A stretch of 64,000 nucleotides of DNA from contig NZ_JBAYPG010000014.1 in NCBI RefSeq assembly GCF_041677825.1, positions 12,534 to 76,533 of the forward strand, given 5' to 3'. Origin of the DNA: Castellaniella sp041677825 (lineage in GTDB: Bacteria; Pseudomonadota; Gammaproteobacteria; Burkholderiales; Burkholderiaceae_B). Below are positions 1-7,757 of this stretch, piece by piece (position 1 is the first letter of the stretch; each line of letters starts with the position of its first letter). The translations under genes and the position numbers were made by a program. A model generated the notes under the pieces. It saw nothing but the letters and a program-made list of their open reading frames with translations, was not told the origin of the DNA and ran no database searches.

Positions 1-600
1 CAGACCTGCTCGGCGGCCACACGGGTACTGGTGCAGCGTGGGCTGTACGACGAGGTGAAGCGTCGCATGGCCGACATGTACCGCGGGCTGGTCGCCGGCC
101 CGGCCGCGGATGGCTGCGACCTGGGCCCGTTGATTTCGGCCAGGCAGAAAAACCGGGTCAGCCACTACATCGAACTGGGCAAGGCAGAGCTGAGTGTGGC
201 GGCTGAAGGCAGTATCCGGGCCGATGCCAGTGCCGATGGTCATTTCGTGCGCGCCACGCTGTTTTCCGAAGTGCCGCCCGACCACCGTCTGGCCCAGGAA
301 GAGATCTTCGGCCCGGTTCAGGTGCTCATCCCGTTCGAGGATGAGGCCGAAGCCCTGCGCATCGCCAACGGTACGGTGTATGGCCTGATTGCCGGCGTGT
401 GGACGCGCGATGGCGGGCGCCAGATGCGCATGGCACGGCAGTTGAACGTGGGCCAGGTCTATCTGAACAACTATGGTGCCGGCGGTGGCGTCGAGCTGCC
501 TTTTGGCGGCGTGGGGCACTCAGGCCATGGCCGCGAGAAAGGCTTCGAAGCCCTCAATGGCTTCACCCGCATCAAGACAGTGACCGCGCGTCATGGCTGA
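1..600 (+). CDS. Aldehyde dehydrogenase family protein, C-terminal part
   Basis: The reading frame is open at the window edge. It starts with Q-T-C-S-A, the end of the ALDH catalytic motif G-Q-x-C, so the nucleophilic cysteine is the third visible codon (7-9). Downstream are the family motifs Q-E-E-I-F-G-P-V near residue 100 and the C-terminal P-F-G-G-V-G-x-S-G-x-G-R-E-K-G stretch. About 199 residues are visible, which fits an enzyme of roughly 480 residues. These enzymes oxidise an aldehyde to an acid with NAD(P)+ in the cytoplasm. The substrate cannot be told from this part. It faces the dihydroorotate-dehydrogenase-like gene convergently, with 183 bp between the two stops and no clear terminator hairpin. 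Confidence 0.9.
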   Translation, partial: QTCSAATRVLVQRGLYDEVKRRMADMYRGLVAGPAADGCDLGPLISARQKNRVSHYIELGKAELSVAAEGSIRADASADGHFVRATLFSEVPPDHRLAQEEIFGPVQVLIPFEDEAEALRIANGTVYGLIAGVWTRDGGRQMRMARQLNVGQVYLNNYGAGGGVELPFGGVGHSGHGREKGFEALNGFTRIKTVTARHG

Positions 601-783
601 AGGGCCAGGGTTTCGGTTCGTGCAATATCTTTCTTCTGGGCTTTTCGGATTGCTGGCGGTTTTTACCTGAAACCCGACGATGGATGTGGCAGAGCCGTTC
701 CCGGGGCTGGGTTCGGTCGATGTCTGGCCAGATTGCCTGGATTTTCAGCCTGCATCTGGCCCAGATCGCGCCTTGCTTCAGAT

Positions 784-1746
784 TCAAAAGTGCGCAGCCC
801 CGACCAGGTCATTGACATCGTCTATTTTTTCTTCTTTGAGAAAGAGACGCAAGTCCTTGATTGCCGTTGGCACCGCCATGGGGTTGACGTAATTGATCGT
901 ACCGAATGCCACGGCGCGTGCCCCGGCCGCCATGAATTCGACAACGTCGCGGTAATCATGGACCCCCCCCATGCCGAACAGCGGTATCTTGACCGCCTTG
1001 TACAGCTGCCAGACCATATAAATGGCCAGCGGCTTGATGGCCGAACCGGATAGGGCACCAATTTTGTTGCCGATGATCGGGCGGCGGGTTCTGTAGTCGA
1101 TGCACATGGCTCGTGGCGCATTGACCAGCGCAATCGCATCGGCGCCAGCCGCTTCAACGGCCTTCGCCACGTTGACCAGAGACGAGTAGTCGGGGGCCAG
1201 CTTTGCGATCAGTGGCAGTGAGGTCACCTGGCGGGCACGGCGGATAAGATGGCCAGCTGTGTCCGGGTCGTAGCCGAAGTCCAGCCCACCTTGTTTCAGG
1301 TTGGGGCATGACAGGTTCAGCTCGATCCCCGAAAATATCCCAAGCGCAGAGCATTTCTCGACCAGTTCAACGTATTCATCTTCCGTGCGTCCTATGACGC
1401 TCTGGATGACCGGCAGCGAGAATGATTGCAATATCCTGGCATCGTTGGCGATGAATGTGTCCCAGTCGTTGCTGGGTATCCCCACCGAACTGTGCAATCC
1501 GGCAACGACCTCGTGTATGCGCGGAGCAGGGTTGCCCGGCCATTTGTAATTGCGGATGGTTTTCGGCACCAGCGCACCCAGTGTTTCCACGGGAAAGAAC
1601 TGGCTGAAACGACCGTGATGTCCATAGGTTCCAGACCCCACGGTGAGCGGGTTCTTCATCTTGATCCCAGCGATTTCCACGGCCAGAATGGGCTCCGAAT
1701 CCATGTGCGTCTCGGCTATCGGAGCGACGGTGACATCATCAAGCAT
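784..1746 (-). CDS. pyrDB: Dihydroorotate dehydrogenase-like flavoprotein, class 1B catalytic subunit
   Basis: A 320-residue FMN-dependent TIM barrel. The class 1 active-site segment N-L-S-C-P-N is at residues 144-149, so the base is a cysteine (C147) as in class 1 enzymes rather than the serine of class 2. L-S-G-x-A-I-K-P and G-M-G-G-V phosphate-binding motifs follow. The ATG at 1746 is preceded by GGGAGGTC and overlaps the end of pyrK by 8 bp, so the two are translationally coupled. Class 1B enzymes exchange electrons with NAD through the PyrK subunit. Betaproteobacteria normally use a class 2 PyrD for pyrimidine synthesis. Its place beside a TRAP transporter, xanthine dehydrogenase and amidohydrolase suggests a catabolic role on a pyrimidine-like ring, which is inference. 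Confidence 0.85.
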   Translation of the reverse strand: MLDDVTVAPIAETHMDSEPILAVEIAGIKMKNPLTVGSGTYGHHGRFSQFFPVETLGALVPKTIRNYKWPGNPAPRIHEVVAGLHSSVGIPSNDWDTFIANDARILQSFSLPVIQSVIGRTEDEYVELVEKCSALGIFSGIELNLSCPNLKQGGLDFGYDPDTAGHLIRRARQVTSLPLIAKLAPDYSSLVNVAKAVEAAGADAIALVNAPRAMCIDYRTRRPIIGNKIGALSGSAIKPLAIYMVWQLYKAVKIPLFGMGGVHDYRDVVEFMAAGARAVAFGTINYVNPMAVPTAIKDLRLFLKEEKIDDVNDLVGAAHF

Positions 1747-2524
1747 GCAGGACCTCCCAGGTATTGAAAACGGGGCCGTAATGGCAGACTTCGCGCCAGG
1801 CCGTCTCGTTGCCCTCGGTGTTGACTTCGATGACACAGCCGTGGCAGTCGCCGAACCCGCAGGCCATGTCCTGCTCCATCGCAATTTCTGCAGGGACCTG
1901 CTGCGCGGCGGCGATCTGGTGCACGACGCGGGCCAGTCGGTTTGAGCCGCACACATAGAAGGCGTCGAATTTCATTGTCTTGCTCAGCGTGGCCAGGGGG
2001 GTGGTAACCAGTGCGCCCGGCTCCTGTTCATCGGTCTGTGTCACGACCGGGAACCCATATTCGGCAAAAATGTCCTCGGCCACGAGGTTGTCGCGGGTGC
2101 GGGCACTGAGAAAGCCGTGCACCTCGATGCCGCGTCGGGCGGCTTCGTCGACCAGTGTGGGCAACGCTGCGACGCCGATGCCGCGACCGACGACGGCAAT
2201 GCGCCGCGCCTCGTCGGGCAGCGAGAAACCATGCCCCAGGGGGCCGAGTACATCACAATATCCCCCGGTCGGTATGGTCTGCGTCATGAGGCGTGTGCCC
2301 TCGCCGACGATTTTGTAGGCCACCTGGAGGCGGCGCCGATCTGCACTGACGCGGTAGACGCTGAATGGGCGGCGCAGATAAGGTGCCGGGCGGTCATCGA
2401 CCAATATGTTGACAAACTCGCCGGGCCTGAGCGCGCCGGCGATCTGTGGAGCTTCTACTTCAAGCAGCCAATAGTCGCCCGTCAGGTGCCGGTTGAACGT
2501 GACGGGCGCGCGAGTTTGCTCCAT
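1739..2524 (-). CDS. pyrK: PyrK-type electron transfer subunit (FAD, 2Fe-2S)
   Basis: A 261-residue ferredoxin-reductase-fold protein. R-R-P-F-S-V-Y at residues 51-57 is the FAD-binding motif, followed by an NAD-binding half. The C-terminal cysteine pattern C222-x4-C227-x2-C230-x16-C247 is the PyrK [2Fe-2S] site. In class 1B dihydroorotate dehydrogenases this subunit passes electrons between the FMN of the catalytic subunit and NAD+. The gene lies directly upstream of, and overlaps, the catalytic-subunit gene. It follows the GntR regulator gene by 36 bp. All family hallmarks are intact, so an active complex is expected. Confidence 0.9.
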   Translation of the reverse strand: MEQTRAPVTFNRHLTGDYWLLEVEAPQIAGALRPGEFVNILVDDRPAPYLRRPFSVYRVSADRRRLQVAYKIVGEGTRLMTQTIPTGGYCDVLGPLGHGFSLPDEARRIAVVGRGIGVAALPTLVDEAARRGIEVHGFLSARTRDNLVAEDIFAEYGFPVVTQTDEQEPGALVTTPLATLSKTMKFDAFYVCGSNRLARVVHQIAAAQQVPAEIAMEQDMACGFGDCHGCVIEVNTEGNETAWREVCHYGPVFNTWEVLHA

Positions 2525-2560
2525 GCTTCTTCCTCACATGCGGTTATTGAATGATGAAAC

Positions 2561-3262
2561 TTAATTCTTGAAGTGGTCATGATCGGATTCTGCCAGGATG
2601 GCGACCTTGTCGACGTTGGCCATTGCATGTTGCCGCACGATTTGCTCGAGGTGCGTGGCATCCTTGAATTCGATTGCGCTGATCAGTTTCTCGTGCTCGA
2701 GGCCGAGAATTTCCATCTCGAGACTCTGGTTGTAATAATCCCGGTAATAGGGCAGCAACATGAGCCGCATCTTTTCTGTCTGGCGCGCCAGAAGTGGCCG
2801 TCGACTGAGCGAGGTCAGGTAATTGTGGAATGCATCGTGCGCCGCCATCCAGGTCGATAATGATGTGCTCGCAAGTTTCATTTTCGAGTTCAGATGCATC
2901 AATTCGTCGAGTTCGACTGTGCCGATGTTCGGCAGCGCGCAGCGCGCAGCCAGCCCTTCGAGCACGGCCCGCATCTCGATCAGCTGGGCGACTTCGGCGC
3001 GCGAGTATTTGGCGACCGCCGCCCCCCGGTTGGCGGAAATCATTACGGCGCCATCGCCCTCGAGGCGGCGCAACGCATCCCTGACAGGCGTGCGGCTGAT
3101 ACCCAGGACTTCGGCCACGGATTCGGTTGGAATTCGCATGCCGGCAGTCAGCTCGCCCGACAAAATGCCATTGAGTATGTATTGATAGGCCTGTTGAACA
3201 GGCGATAACGCTTTATCAATCATATCGGGGGGCAGGGCGGTGCTGGCTAATGACGGTTGCAT
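2561..3262 (-). CDS. GntR family transcriptional regulator, FCD (FadR) type
   Basis: A 233-residue regulator with an N-terminal winged helix-turn-helix (residues about 20-85; S-R-T-P-V-R-D-A-L-R-R-L-E-G recognition region) and a C-terminal all-helical FCD ligand domain. The start chosen is the ATG at 3262, which has AGGA about seven bases upstream; an in-frame TTG six codons earlier is less likely. It is the second gene of the minus-strand operon after the M20-like hydrolase and before pyrK. It probably senses the substrate or an intermediate and binds the palindromes in the divergent promoter region at 4470-4788. Confidence 0.88.
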   Translation of the reverse strand: MQPSLASTALPPDMIDKALSPVQQAYQYILNGILSGELTAGMRIPTESVAEVLGISRTPVRDALRRLEGDGAVMISANRGAAVAKYSRAEVAQLIEMRAVLEGLAARCALPNIGTVELDELMHLNSKMKLASTSLSTWMAAHDAFHNYLTSLSRRPLLARQTEKMRLMLLPYYRDYYNQSLEMEILGLEHEKLISAIEFKDATHLEQIVRQHAMANVDKVAILAESDHDHFKN

Positions 3263-3302
3263 GGGGCTTTCCTGGATCAACTGGGTGGTCCGGACCTGAC
3301 GG

Positions 3303-4469
3303 TCACGGCGTTGGTGCAGACAGGCATTCGGCGATCAGCGCACGGTATGCATTGGCCATAGTAACGAAATCCGAAACAAGAACGTGCTCTTCGCTGGAGT
3401 GGAACTGATCGACTTCTCCAGGGCCCCACATGACTGCATCGATGCCCTGGCGGCAGAAATATCCGGCATCCAGCGCGAAGTTGCAGTGCATTGTTTCGGG
3501 CTGCTGGCCGCTGGCTTTCTGATATGCCGCTTTCAGATTCTGGTAGTAGGCGCTGTCCAGTGGCAGTTCATTGGGGTACATGACAGGCCCCGGCTTGCAG
3601 GTCGCCTGCCAGGGAGATTCCAGGGTAATGGCCTTTTGAATCGACGCCAGAGCGGCGTCTGGCTTTTCGCCCGGCAACAGGCGTCGATCATATGTGATGG
3701 TGACGGTATCGGGCACCGTATGGGTTGCCTTGGGGCTGCTGTCGATGGCGGTCGGCGTCAGGGTGGCGGGTCCGAAGGCGGGATGATCCGCAACCCCCAG
3801 GTCCAGCGAATCCAGTTGGGCAAGCACGCGCTGGGCGCCGGCAATGGCATTGACGCCGTGCCAGGGGGCCGAGCTGTGAGACGTTTTTCCCTTGATCACG
3901 ACATCGAAGTCGATCCGGCCTTTATTGCCGATGGCGATCCGGTTGTCCGTACCGACGAGGATGACGACGTGCCTGGGCGGTTGTGGCAGAGATTTCATCA
4001 CGCAGGCGATGGCATCGTGGCGGCCCGTCTCGCCGGCAGTGGTCAGCACGAGCGTCAGGCGCCCACCCAGCTGGCCATCACGTACGGCTTGCGTGAATGC
4101 GCCGAACGCGGCGGCCAGGGCCGTTTTTTGCTCTGCCACCCCCCGCCCGCGCACGGCCCGCCCCCGAGGCGTGTCAATCACAGTGGCTGAAAAAGGCTCT
4201 TGCATGCGCGCTGCCGGATGTGTCATGGCATAGCCTACGAACATCAGTGAGCGGCCAGTGTCTGTGGGACCCGCCTCGGCGATGAGATTCCCCATCTCAT
4301 CATAATGCAGCGCGACCTCGAGCCCTTCGAGCTCGGGTGCTGCACATTCGCGGATGAAGGCCTTGACCTCGGGATCATCTTCATGCAGCTCGGTCTGCTG
4401 GCTTGGAAAGCGTACGAATGCTTGCAGGGTGGCAAGCAGTTTCGTTTCGCTGAGGGCGTCATGGCTCAA
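3303..4469 (-). CDS. M20-like amidohydrolase with altered metal-ligand motifs
   Basis: About 388 residues with the M20/ArgE/DapE two-domain layout, including a dimerisation-domain segment around G-K-T-S-H-S-S-A-P-W and a closing H-S-S-E-E-H segment. The best start is a TTG at 4469 with GGGAGA six bases upstream; an ATG 24 codons earlier lacks a ribosome binding site. The first metal motif, normally H-x-D-T-V, reads Y-A-M-T-H-P-A-A, the bridging D-x-K reads E-Q-K, and the catalytic E-E reads G-E. So the usual zinc ligands are not in place and activity may differ from that of classical amidohydrolases. It is the first gene of the operon and is divergent from dctP. An N-carbamoyl or N-acyl acid would fit the pathway, but this is a guess. 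Confidence 0.75.
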   Translation of the reverse strand: MSHDALSETKLLATLQAFVRFPSQQTELHEDDPEVKAFIRECAAPELEGLEVALHYDEMGNLIAEAGPTDTGRSLMFVGYAMTHPAARMQEPFSATVIDTPRGRAVRGRGVAEQKTALAAAFGAFTQAVRDGQLGGRLTLVLTTAGETGRHDAIACVMKSLPQPPRHVVILVGTDNRIAIGNKGRIDFDVVIKGKTSHSSAPWHGVNAIAGAQRVLAQLDSLDLGVADHPAFGPATLTPTAIDSSPKATHTVPDTVTITYDRRLLPGEKPDAALASIQKAITLESPWQATCKPGPVMYPNELPLDSAYYQNLKAAYQKASGQQPETMHCNFALDAGYFCRQGIDAVMWGPGEVDQFHSSEEHVLVSDFVTMANAYRALIAECLSAPTP

Positions 4470-4490
4470 GGCGTTATCTCCCAGGTCAAA

Positions 4491-4518
4491 ATTACATGCA
4501 AAAATACATGGATGTAAT
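4491..4518. promoter_or_regulatory. Inverted repeat ATTACAT-N14-ATGTAAT, candidate operator
   Basis: Perfect 7-bp arms with a 21-bp centre-to-centre distance (two helical turns). It lies just upstream of the TTG start of the M20-like gene. A nested TACAT-GG-ATGTA at 4505-4516 is also palindromic. Likely bound by the GntR regulator encoded next door; this is inference. Confidence 0.45.
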
Positions 4519-4694
4519 CTTAGCAGCGTTTTTCTATGCAATCAACGATTCTTCCAAGGGGAGAGACCGCCTGGCCCATCGCCCTGGAGCACACTGTAAC
4601 CTACTGTATACTCCCACAATTAGCGCATAAGGGTAATCACCTGCTTGTTCCGGAAATATTGGCGTGATAACTTTCTGTCTCGTCCTCAGTTGCA

Positions 4695-4710
4695 TACATT
4701 TATAAATGTA
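4695..4710. promoter_or_regulatory. Perfect 16-bp palindrome, candidate operator for dctP operon
   Basis: TACATTTATAAATGTA is its own reverse complement. It shares TACAT/ATGTA half-sites with the inverted repeat at 4491-4518 and lies about 80 bp before the dctP start, where a regulator of the transporter/xanthine-dehydrogenase operon would bind. Confidence 0.5.
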
Positions 4711-4788
4711 CTCGAAGATGTGTCAATTCAACGAAGTGATTGGACATGTAACGGCAGCCGACGGCTGCAGAAAATGGAGATGAATCGC

Positions 4789-5832
4789 ATGAAATTGCTC
4801 AATTTCTGTCGCGTGACAGCGGCCTCAATGGCGATTGCCGTTGCCGGGCTTGGGGCTGCATCGAATGCTGCAGCAGAGACCGTGCTCAGGCTCAGCCATA
4901 CCACTGCAGAAAAGATGAACCAGGGTTCTCAGGCCTGGGCCGTCATCTTCAAAGAGATGGTCGAGCGCAATTCCGATCAGCAGATCAAGGTACAGATACA
5001 GGGCGCCAATGCTGCCGGATCTGAGCGCGAGCAGCTGCAAAAGGCACAGACGGGCATCAATCAGATGACCATCAACAGTGAAATCCTGATGCCCAGCTTC
5101 TTCAAGCCCGCTCAGGTTTGGGGCATCCCGTACCTCTTCAATTCTGATGCGGTCGCCTGGGAAGTGCTGGACGGGGAATTTGGCGATGCCTTCAATGAGG
5201 CCTGGCGCGAGGCAACCGGCTTGCGCATCCTGGGTGTATTCAATGCGGGCGTGCGCAGCTTTTTCAATGCCAAGCGTCCCGTGCACGGCCCCTCGGATCT
5301 CAAGGGGTTGAAGATCCGCACTGGAGAAAACCAGGGGCATATCGCCATGGTCCGTGCCCTGGGCGGCAATCCCGTGCCCATTGCCTGGTCTGAACTGTAC
5401 ACTTCGCTGCAACAGGGCGTGGTGGACGGCATGGAAAACCCCCCGGGGCTGGCTTACGCGATGAAACTGCACGAGCATCAGAAATACCTGACACTCGATC
5501 GCCATCTCTTCAGCATTCATGTCGCGATGATCAATGACGACGTTTATCAGTCGCTGACCCCAGAGCAGCAGAACATCGTCCAGGAGGCGGCCAGGACGGC
5601 GACAGTCGTTGCCCGTGCAACGGTTTTGCTCGACGAACGCGACGCCATAGAAGAGCTGCGCGAGGCAGGCATCGAGATCTATGCGCCCACGGCAGAGGAA
5701 TACGCCGAGTATCGTGACCTGGGGCGTCCGCCGGTCGAGGAAATGGTTCGCAAGGACATCGGCGACGAATGGGTCGACAAGATGCTCGCCGGCATCAGCA
5801 CCGCAGAGGCCAAGGTCGGGCAGGGCCAATAA
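4789..5832 (+). CDS. dctP: TRAP transporter substrate-binding protein, DctP family
   Basis: A 347-residue periplasmic receptor. The N-terminus is a Sec signal peptide, with a hydrophobic core after M-K-L-L-N and a cleavage site near A-A-A-E around residue 29. The DctP-family core L-K-G-L-K-I-R and the segment around V-D-G-M-E-N-P are present; the arginine of the former normally pairs with the ligand carboxylate. ATG 4789 is chosen because GGAG lies eight bases upstream and a signal peptide starts directly there; longer starts add a non-signal extension. It is the first gene of the plus-strand operon and is followed by the two membrane subunits. The ligand is probably an organic acid related to the xanthine dehydrogenase pathway. 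Confidence 0.92.
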   Translation: MKLLNFCRVTAASMAIAVAGLGAASNAAAETVLRLSHTTAEKMNQGSQAWAVIFKEMVERNSDQQIKVQIQGANAAGSEREQLQKAQTGINQMTINSEILMPSFFKPAQVWGIPYLFNSDAVAWEVLDGEFGDAFNEAWREATGLRILGVFNAGVRSFFNAKRPVHGPSDLKGLKIRTGENQGHIAMVRALGGNPVPIAWSELYTSLQQGVVDGMENPPGLAYAMKLHEHQKYLTLDRHLFSIHVAMINDDVYQSLTPEQQNIVQEAARTATVVARATVLLDERDAIEELREAGIEIYAPTAEEYAEYRDLGRPPVEEMVRKDIGDEWVDKMLAGISTAEAKVGQGQ

Positions 5833-5837
5833 GGACC

Positions 5838-5869
5838 ATGGCGGCCGCCCGGCTGGCGGCGGCCGCCAT
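5838..5869 (+). other. Perfect 12-bp stem hairpin between dctP and dctQ
   Basis: ATGGCGGCCGCC and GGCGGCCGCCAT flank an 8-base loop immediately after the dctP stop. There is no U-tract after it. Such intercistronic hairpins can protect the upstream message and give more binding protein than permease, or act as a partial attenuator. Confidence 0.6.
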
Positions 5870-5891
5870 TTCCGCATTCCATGGAAATACT

Positions 5892-6404
5892 ATGCTGCGA
5901 AAATTCGATCAGTTGATTGTCGTCGCCAGCAGCGCGTTGCTGGTGCTGTTGTTGTTGCTCATGACAGGCGCCACGCTATCGGGCGTTTTTGCGCGCTATT
6001 TATTGAACGATGCGCCGGCCTGGTCTGAAGAGGTCGCTCGCTACAGCATGGTATGGCTTTCATTTCTCGGTGGCGGGCTGGTGTTTCGCCATGGCGGCCA
6101 TATCGCCATCGATATGCTCATCCGCAAGATCCCGGGCCGGTTCTGGCAAAACGTTGTTTTCGGCTTTTCCCAGCTCGTCATATTTGCATTCCTGGCCGTG
6201 CTTCTATGGAAGGGCTGGGACATGTATGTACGTGGCGGACGCATGACGACGCCAGCGCTGCAACTGCCCATGGCACTGCCGTATGCGGCCGTGCCGGTCG
6301 GTGCGGCATTGATGATCTATCACCTCATGGTGGTTTCATTTCTTTCGTACCGCGGGCTGGCTGATCCTGCGCACGCCGCGCAGATAGAGCTGAAATCCGA
6401 ATAA
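5892..6404 (+). CDS. dctQ: TRAP transporter small permease, DctQ family
   Basis: A 170-residue protein with four predicted membrane helices, the first from about residue 9 to 30, and the DctQ-family segment W-S-E-E-V-A-R-Y around residue 45. ATG 5892 is chosen because it follows the hairpin and gives the usual short cytoplasmic start before helix 1; longer starts read through the hairpin and dctP end. It forms the membrane complex with DctM and works with DctP in sodium-coupled uptake. Confidence 0.88.
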   Translation: MLRKFDQLIVVASSALLVLLLLLMTGATLSGVFARYLLNDAPAWSEEVARYSMVWLSFLGGGLVFRHGGHIAIDMLIRKIPGRFWQNVVFGFSQLVIFAFLAVLLWKGWDMYVRGGRMTTPALQLPMALPYAAVPVGAALMIYHLMVVSFLSYRGLADPAHAAQIELKSE

Positions 6405-6425
6405 ACTTCACGACAGGTTGTCTCG

Positions 6426-7709
6426 ATGCTCGCAGCAACTCTTTTTGGATTGATGGCCGCTTTTCTGGTCCTTGGCGTTCCGGTAGTCTTTGCCGTGGGC
6501 GCAGCGGCTACGCTGGCCGTGGTGCTGCTTGTCGATACGATGCCGCTGCTGGTCGTGCCGATGAGCATGTTCAACGGCATGGATTCTTTCCCGATGATGG
6601 CGGTGCCCTTCTTCATCCTGGCCGGCGAACTCATGAACCGCGGCGGCATATCGCTGCGCCTGGTCAATTTCTCCAAGACGCTGGTTGGCCATATCACTGG
6701 CGGGCTGGGCCATTCCAATGTAGTGGCCAACGCGATCATGGCGGCCATCTCCGGTTCGGCGCTGGCCAACATTGCCGCGGTCGGCCGGGTGCTGATACCG
6801 GCCATGAAAAAAGAGAAGTATCCGGTAGAAATCGCAGCGAGCCTGACCATCTGTTCATCGCTTCTGGGGCCCATCATTCCGCCCAGCATCACGATGGTGA
6901 TTTTTGCAGTCACCGCGGGCCAGTCGGTCGGCGCTCTGTTTCTGGGGGGCGTGGTTCCGGGCCTGCTCATTGCCTTGGGCATGATGGCCGTGATTTATTT
7001 TTGGTCGCGCCGGCGCGGCTATGGCGAAGTGCAGCCTTTCAGCGGCAAGGCAGTCTGGCGCGAGGCCAGGAATTCAGGGTTTGCCTTGCTGATGCCGGTC
7101 ATCATACTGGGGGGTATCTTCACGGGAGTGATGACGCCCACCGAAGCGGCGGCGGTCGCCGTACTGTATGCCTTGCTGATCGGCATATTTGTGTATCGTG
7201 AGCTGACCTTCAGGGAACTGTGGCGGATACTGCTGAGTACCGGGATGACGACCAGCTTCATCATGCTGATCATCGGCGCCGCCAGGATTTTTTCGGATGT
7301 AATGCTTTCCGAGGCCGTGCCGCAGTCGATCGCGTCCGCCATGCTGGGGGTGTCCGACAATCCATATATCCTGCTGTTGTTGATCAACGTTCTGCTGCTG
7401 CTGGTAGGCTGTGTCATGGATACGACGGCCGCCATCATCATCCTGGTGCCCGTGCTGATGCCGGTCATCCAGAGCATCGGTGTCGATCCAGTGCTTTTCG
7501 GGGTCATCATGAGCCTGAACCTGGTGATCGGCATGGCAACGCCGCCGATCGGCGTTGCGCTCTACCTGGGGGCCGAGGTCTCGGGATGTCGGGTCGAGCG
7601 GATCATTCCTTCGATGAGTGTCCTGCTGGGCGTACATATATTCGTGCTGCTGCTGATCAGCTATGTTCCGACGGTGGCGCTGTGGCTGCCGCATGCGCTG
7701 GGGTACTGA
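6426..7709 (+). CDS. dctM: TRAP transporter large permease, DctM family
   Basis: A 427-residue, 12-13-helix membrane protein of the DctM/SiaM family, the ion-coupled channel of the TRAP system. Family segments include G-S-A-L-A-N-I-A around residue 115, P-P-S-I-T-M near residue 155 and A-T-P-P-I-G-V near residue 368. It follows dctQ by 21 bp and precedes xdhA by 48 bp, so it is the last transporter gene of the operon. Length is normal and no frameshift is seen. Confidence 0.93.
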   Translation: MLAATLFGLMAAFLVLGVPVVFAVGAAATLAVVLLVDTMPLLVVPMSMFNGMDSFPMMAVPFFILAGELMNRGGISLRLVNFSKTLVGHITGGLGHSNVVANAIMAAISGSALANIAAVGRVLIPAMKKEKYPVEIAASLTICSSLLGPIIPPSITMVIFAVTAGQSVGALFLGGVVPGLLIALGMMAVIYFWSRRRGYGEVQPFSGKAVWREARNSGFALLMPVIILGGIFTGVMTPTEAAAVAVLYALLIGIFVYRELTFRELWRILLSTGMTTSFIMLIIGAARIFSDVMLSEAVPQSIASAMLGVSDNPYILLLLINVLLLLVGCVMDTTAAIIILVPVLMPVIQSIGVDPVLFGVIMSLNLVIGMATPPIGVALYLGAEVSGCRVERIIPSMSVLLGVHIFVLLLISYVPTVALWLPHALGY

Positions 7710-7757
7710 AGCGGCGGCGCAGGTATTGATCATTTGTTTCACGATGAGGGGGTTCAG

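Larger units (their letters stand above)
4470..4788. promoter_or_regulatory. Divergent promoter region with palindromic candidate operators
   Basis: This 319-bp gap separates the M20-like/gntR/pyrK/pyrDB operon from the dctPQM/xdhAB/argE operon. It contains a perfect 16-bp palindrome (4695-4710), an inverted repeat of ATTACAT and ATGTAAT with a 14-bp spacer (4491-4518), and a CTGTATACTC element (4604-4613). The first two share TACAT/ATGTA half-sites. A GCAGCC-GAC-GGCTGC hairpin (4754-4768) sits just before the dctP ribosome binding site. I could not assign -35 and -10 boxes with confidence. Confidence 0.6.

Noticed and set aside
1747..1956. N-terminal extension of the dihydroorotate dehydrogenase frame to 1956
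   Set aside because: The extra 70 residues lie inside pyrK in another frame; the ATG at 1746 has a good ribosome binding site.
4825..5877. Long minus-strand ORF (350 aa) opposite dctP
   Set aside because: It mirrors the full length of a well-supported TRAP receptor gene; high GC at third positions keeps the antisense frame open. Its sequence has no family motif.
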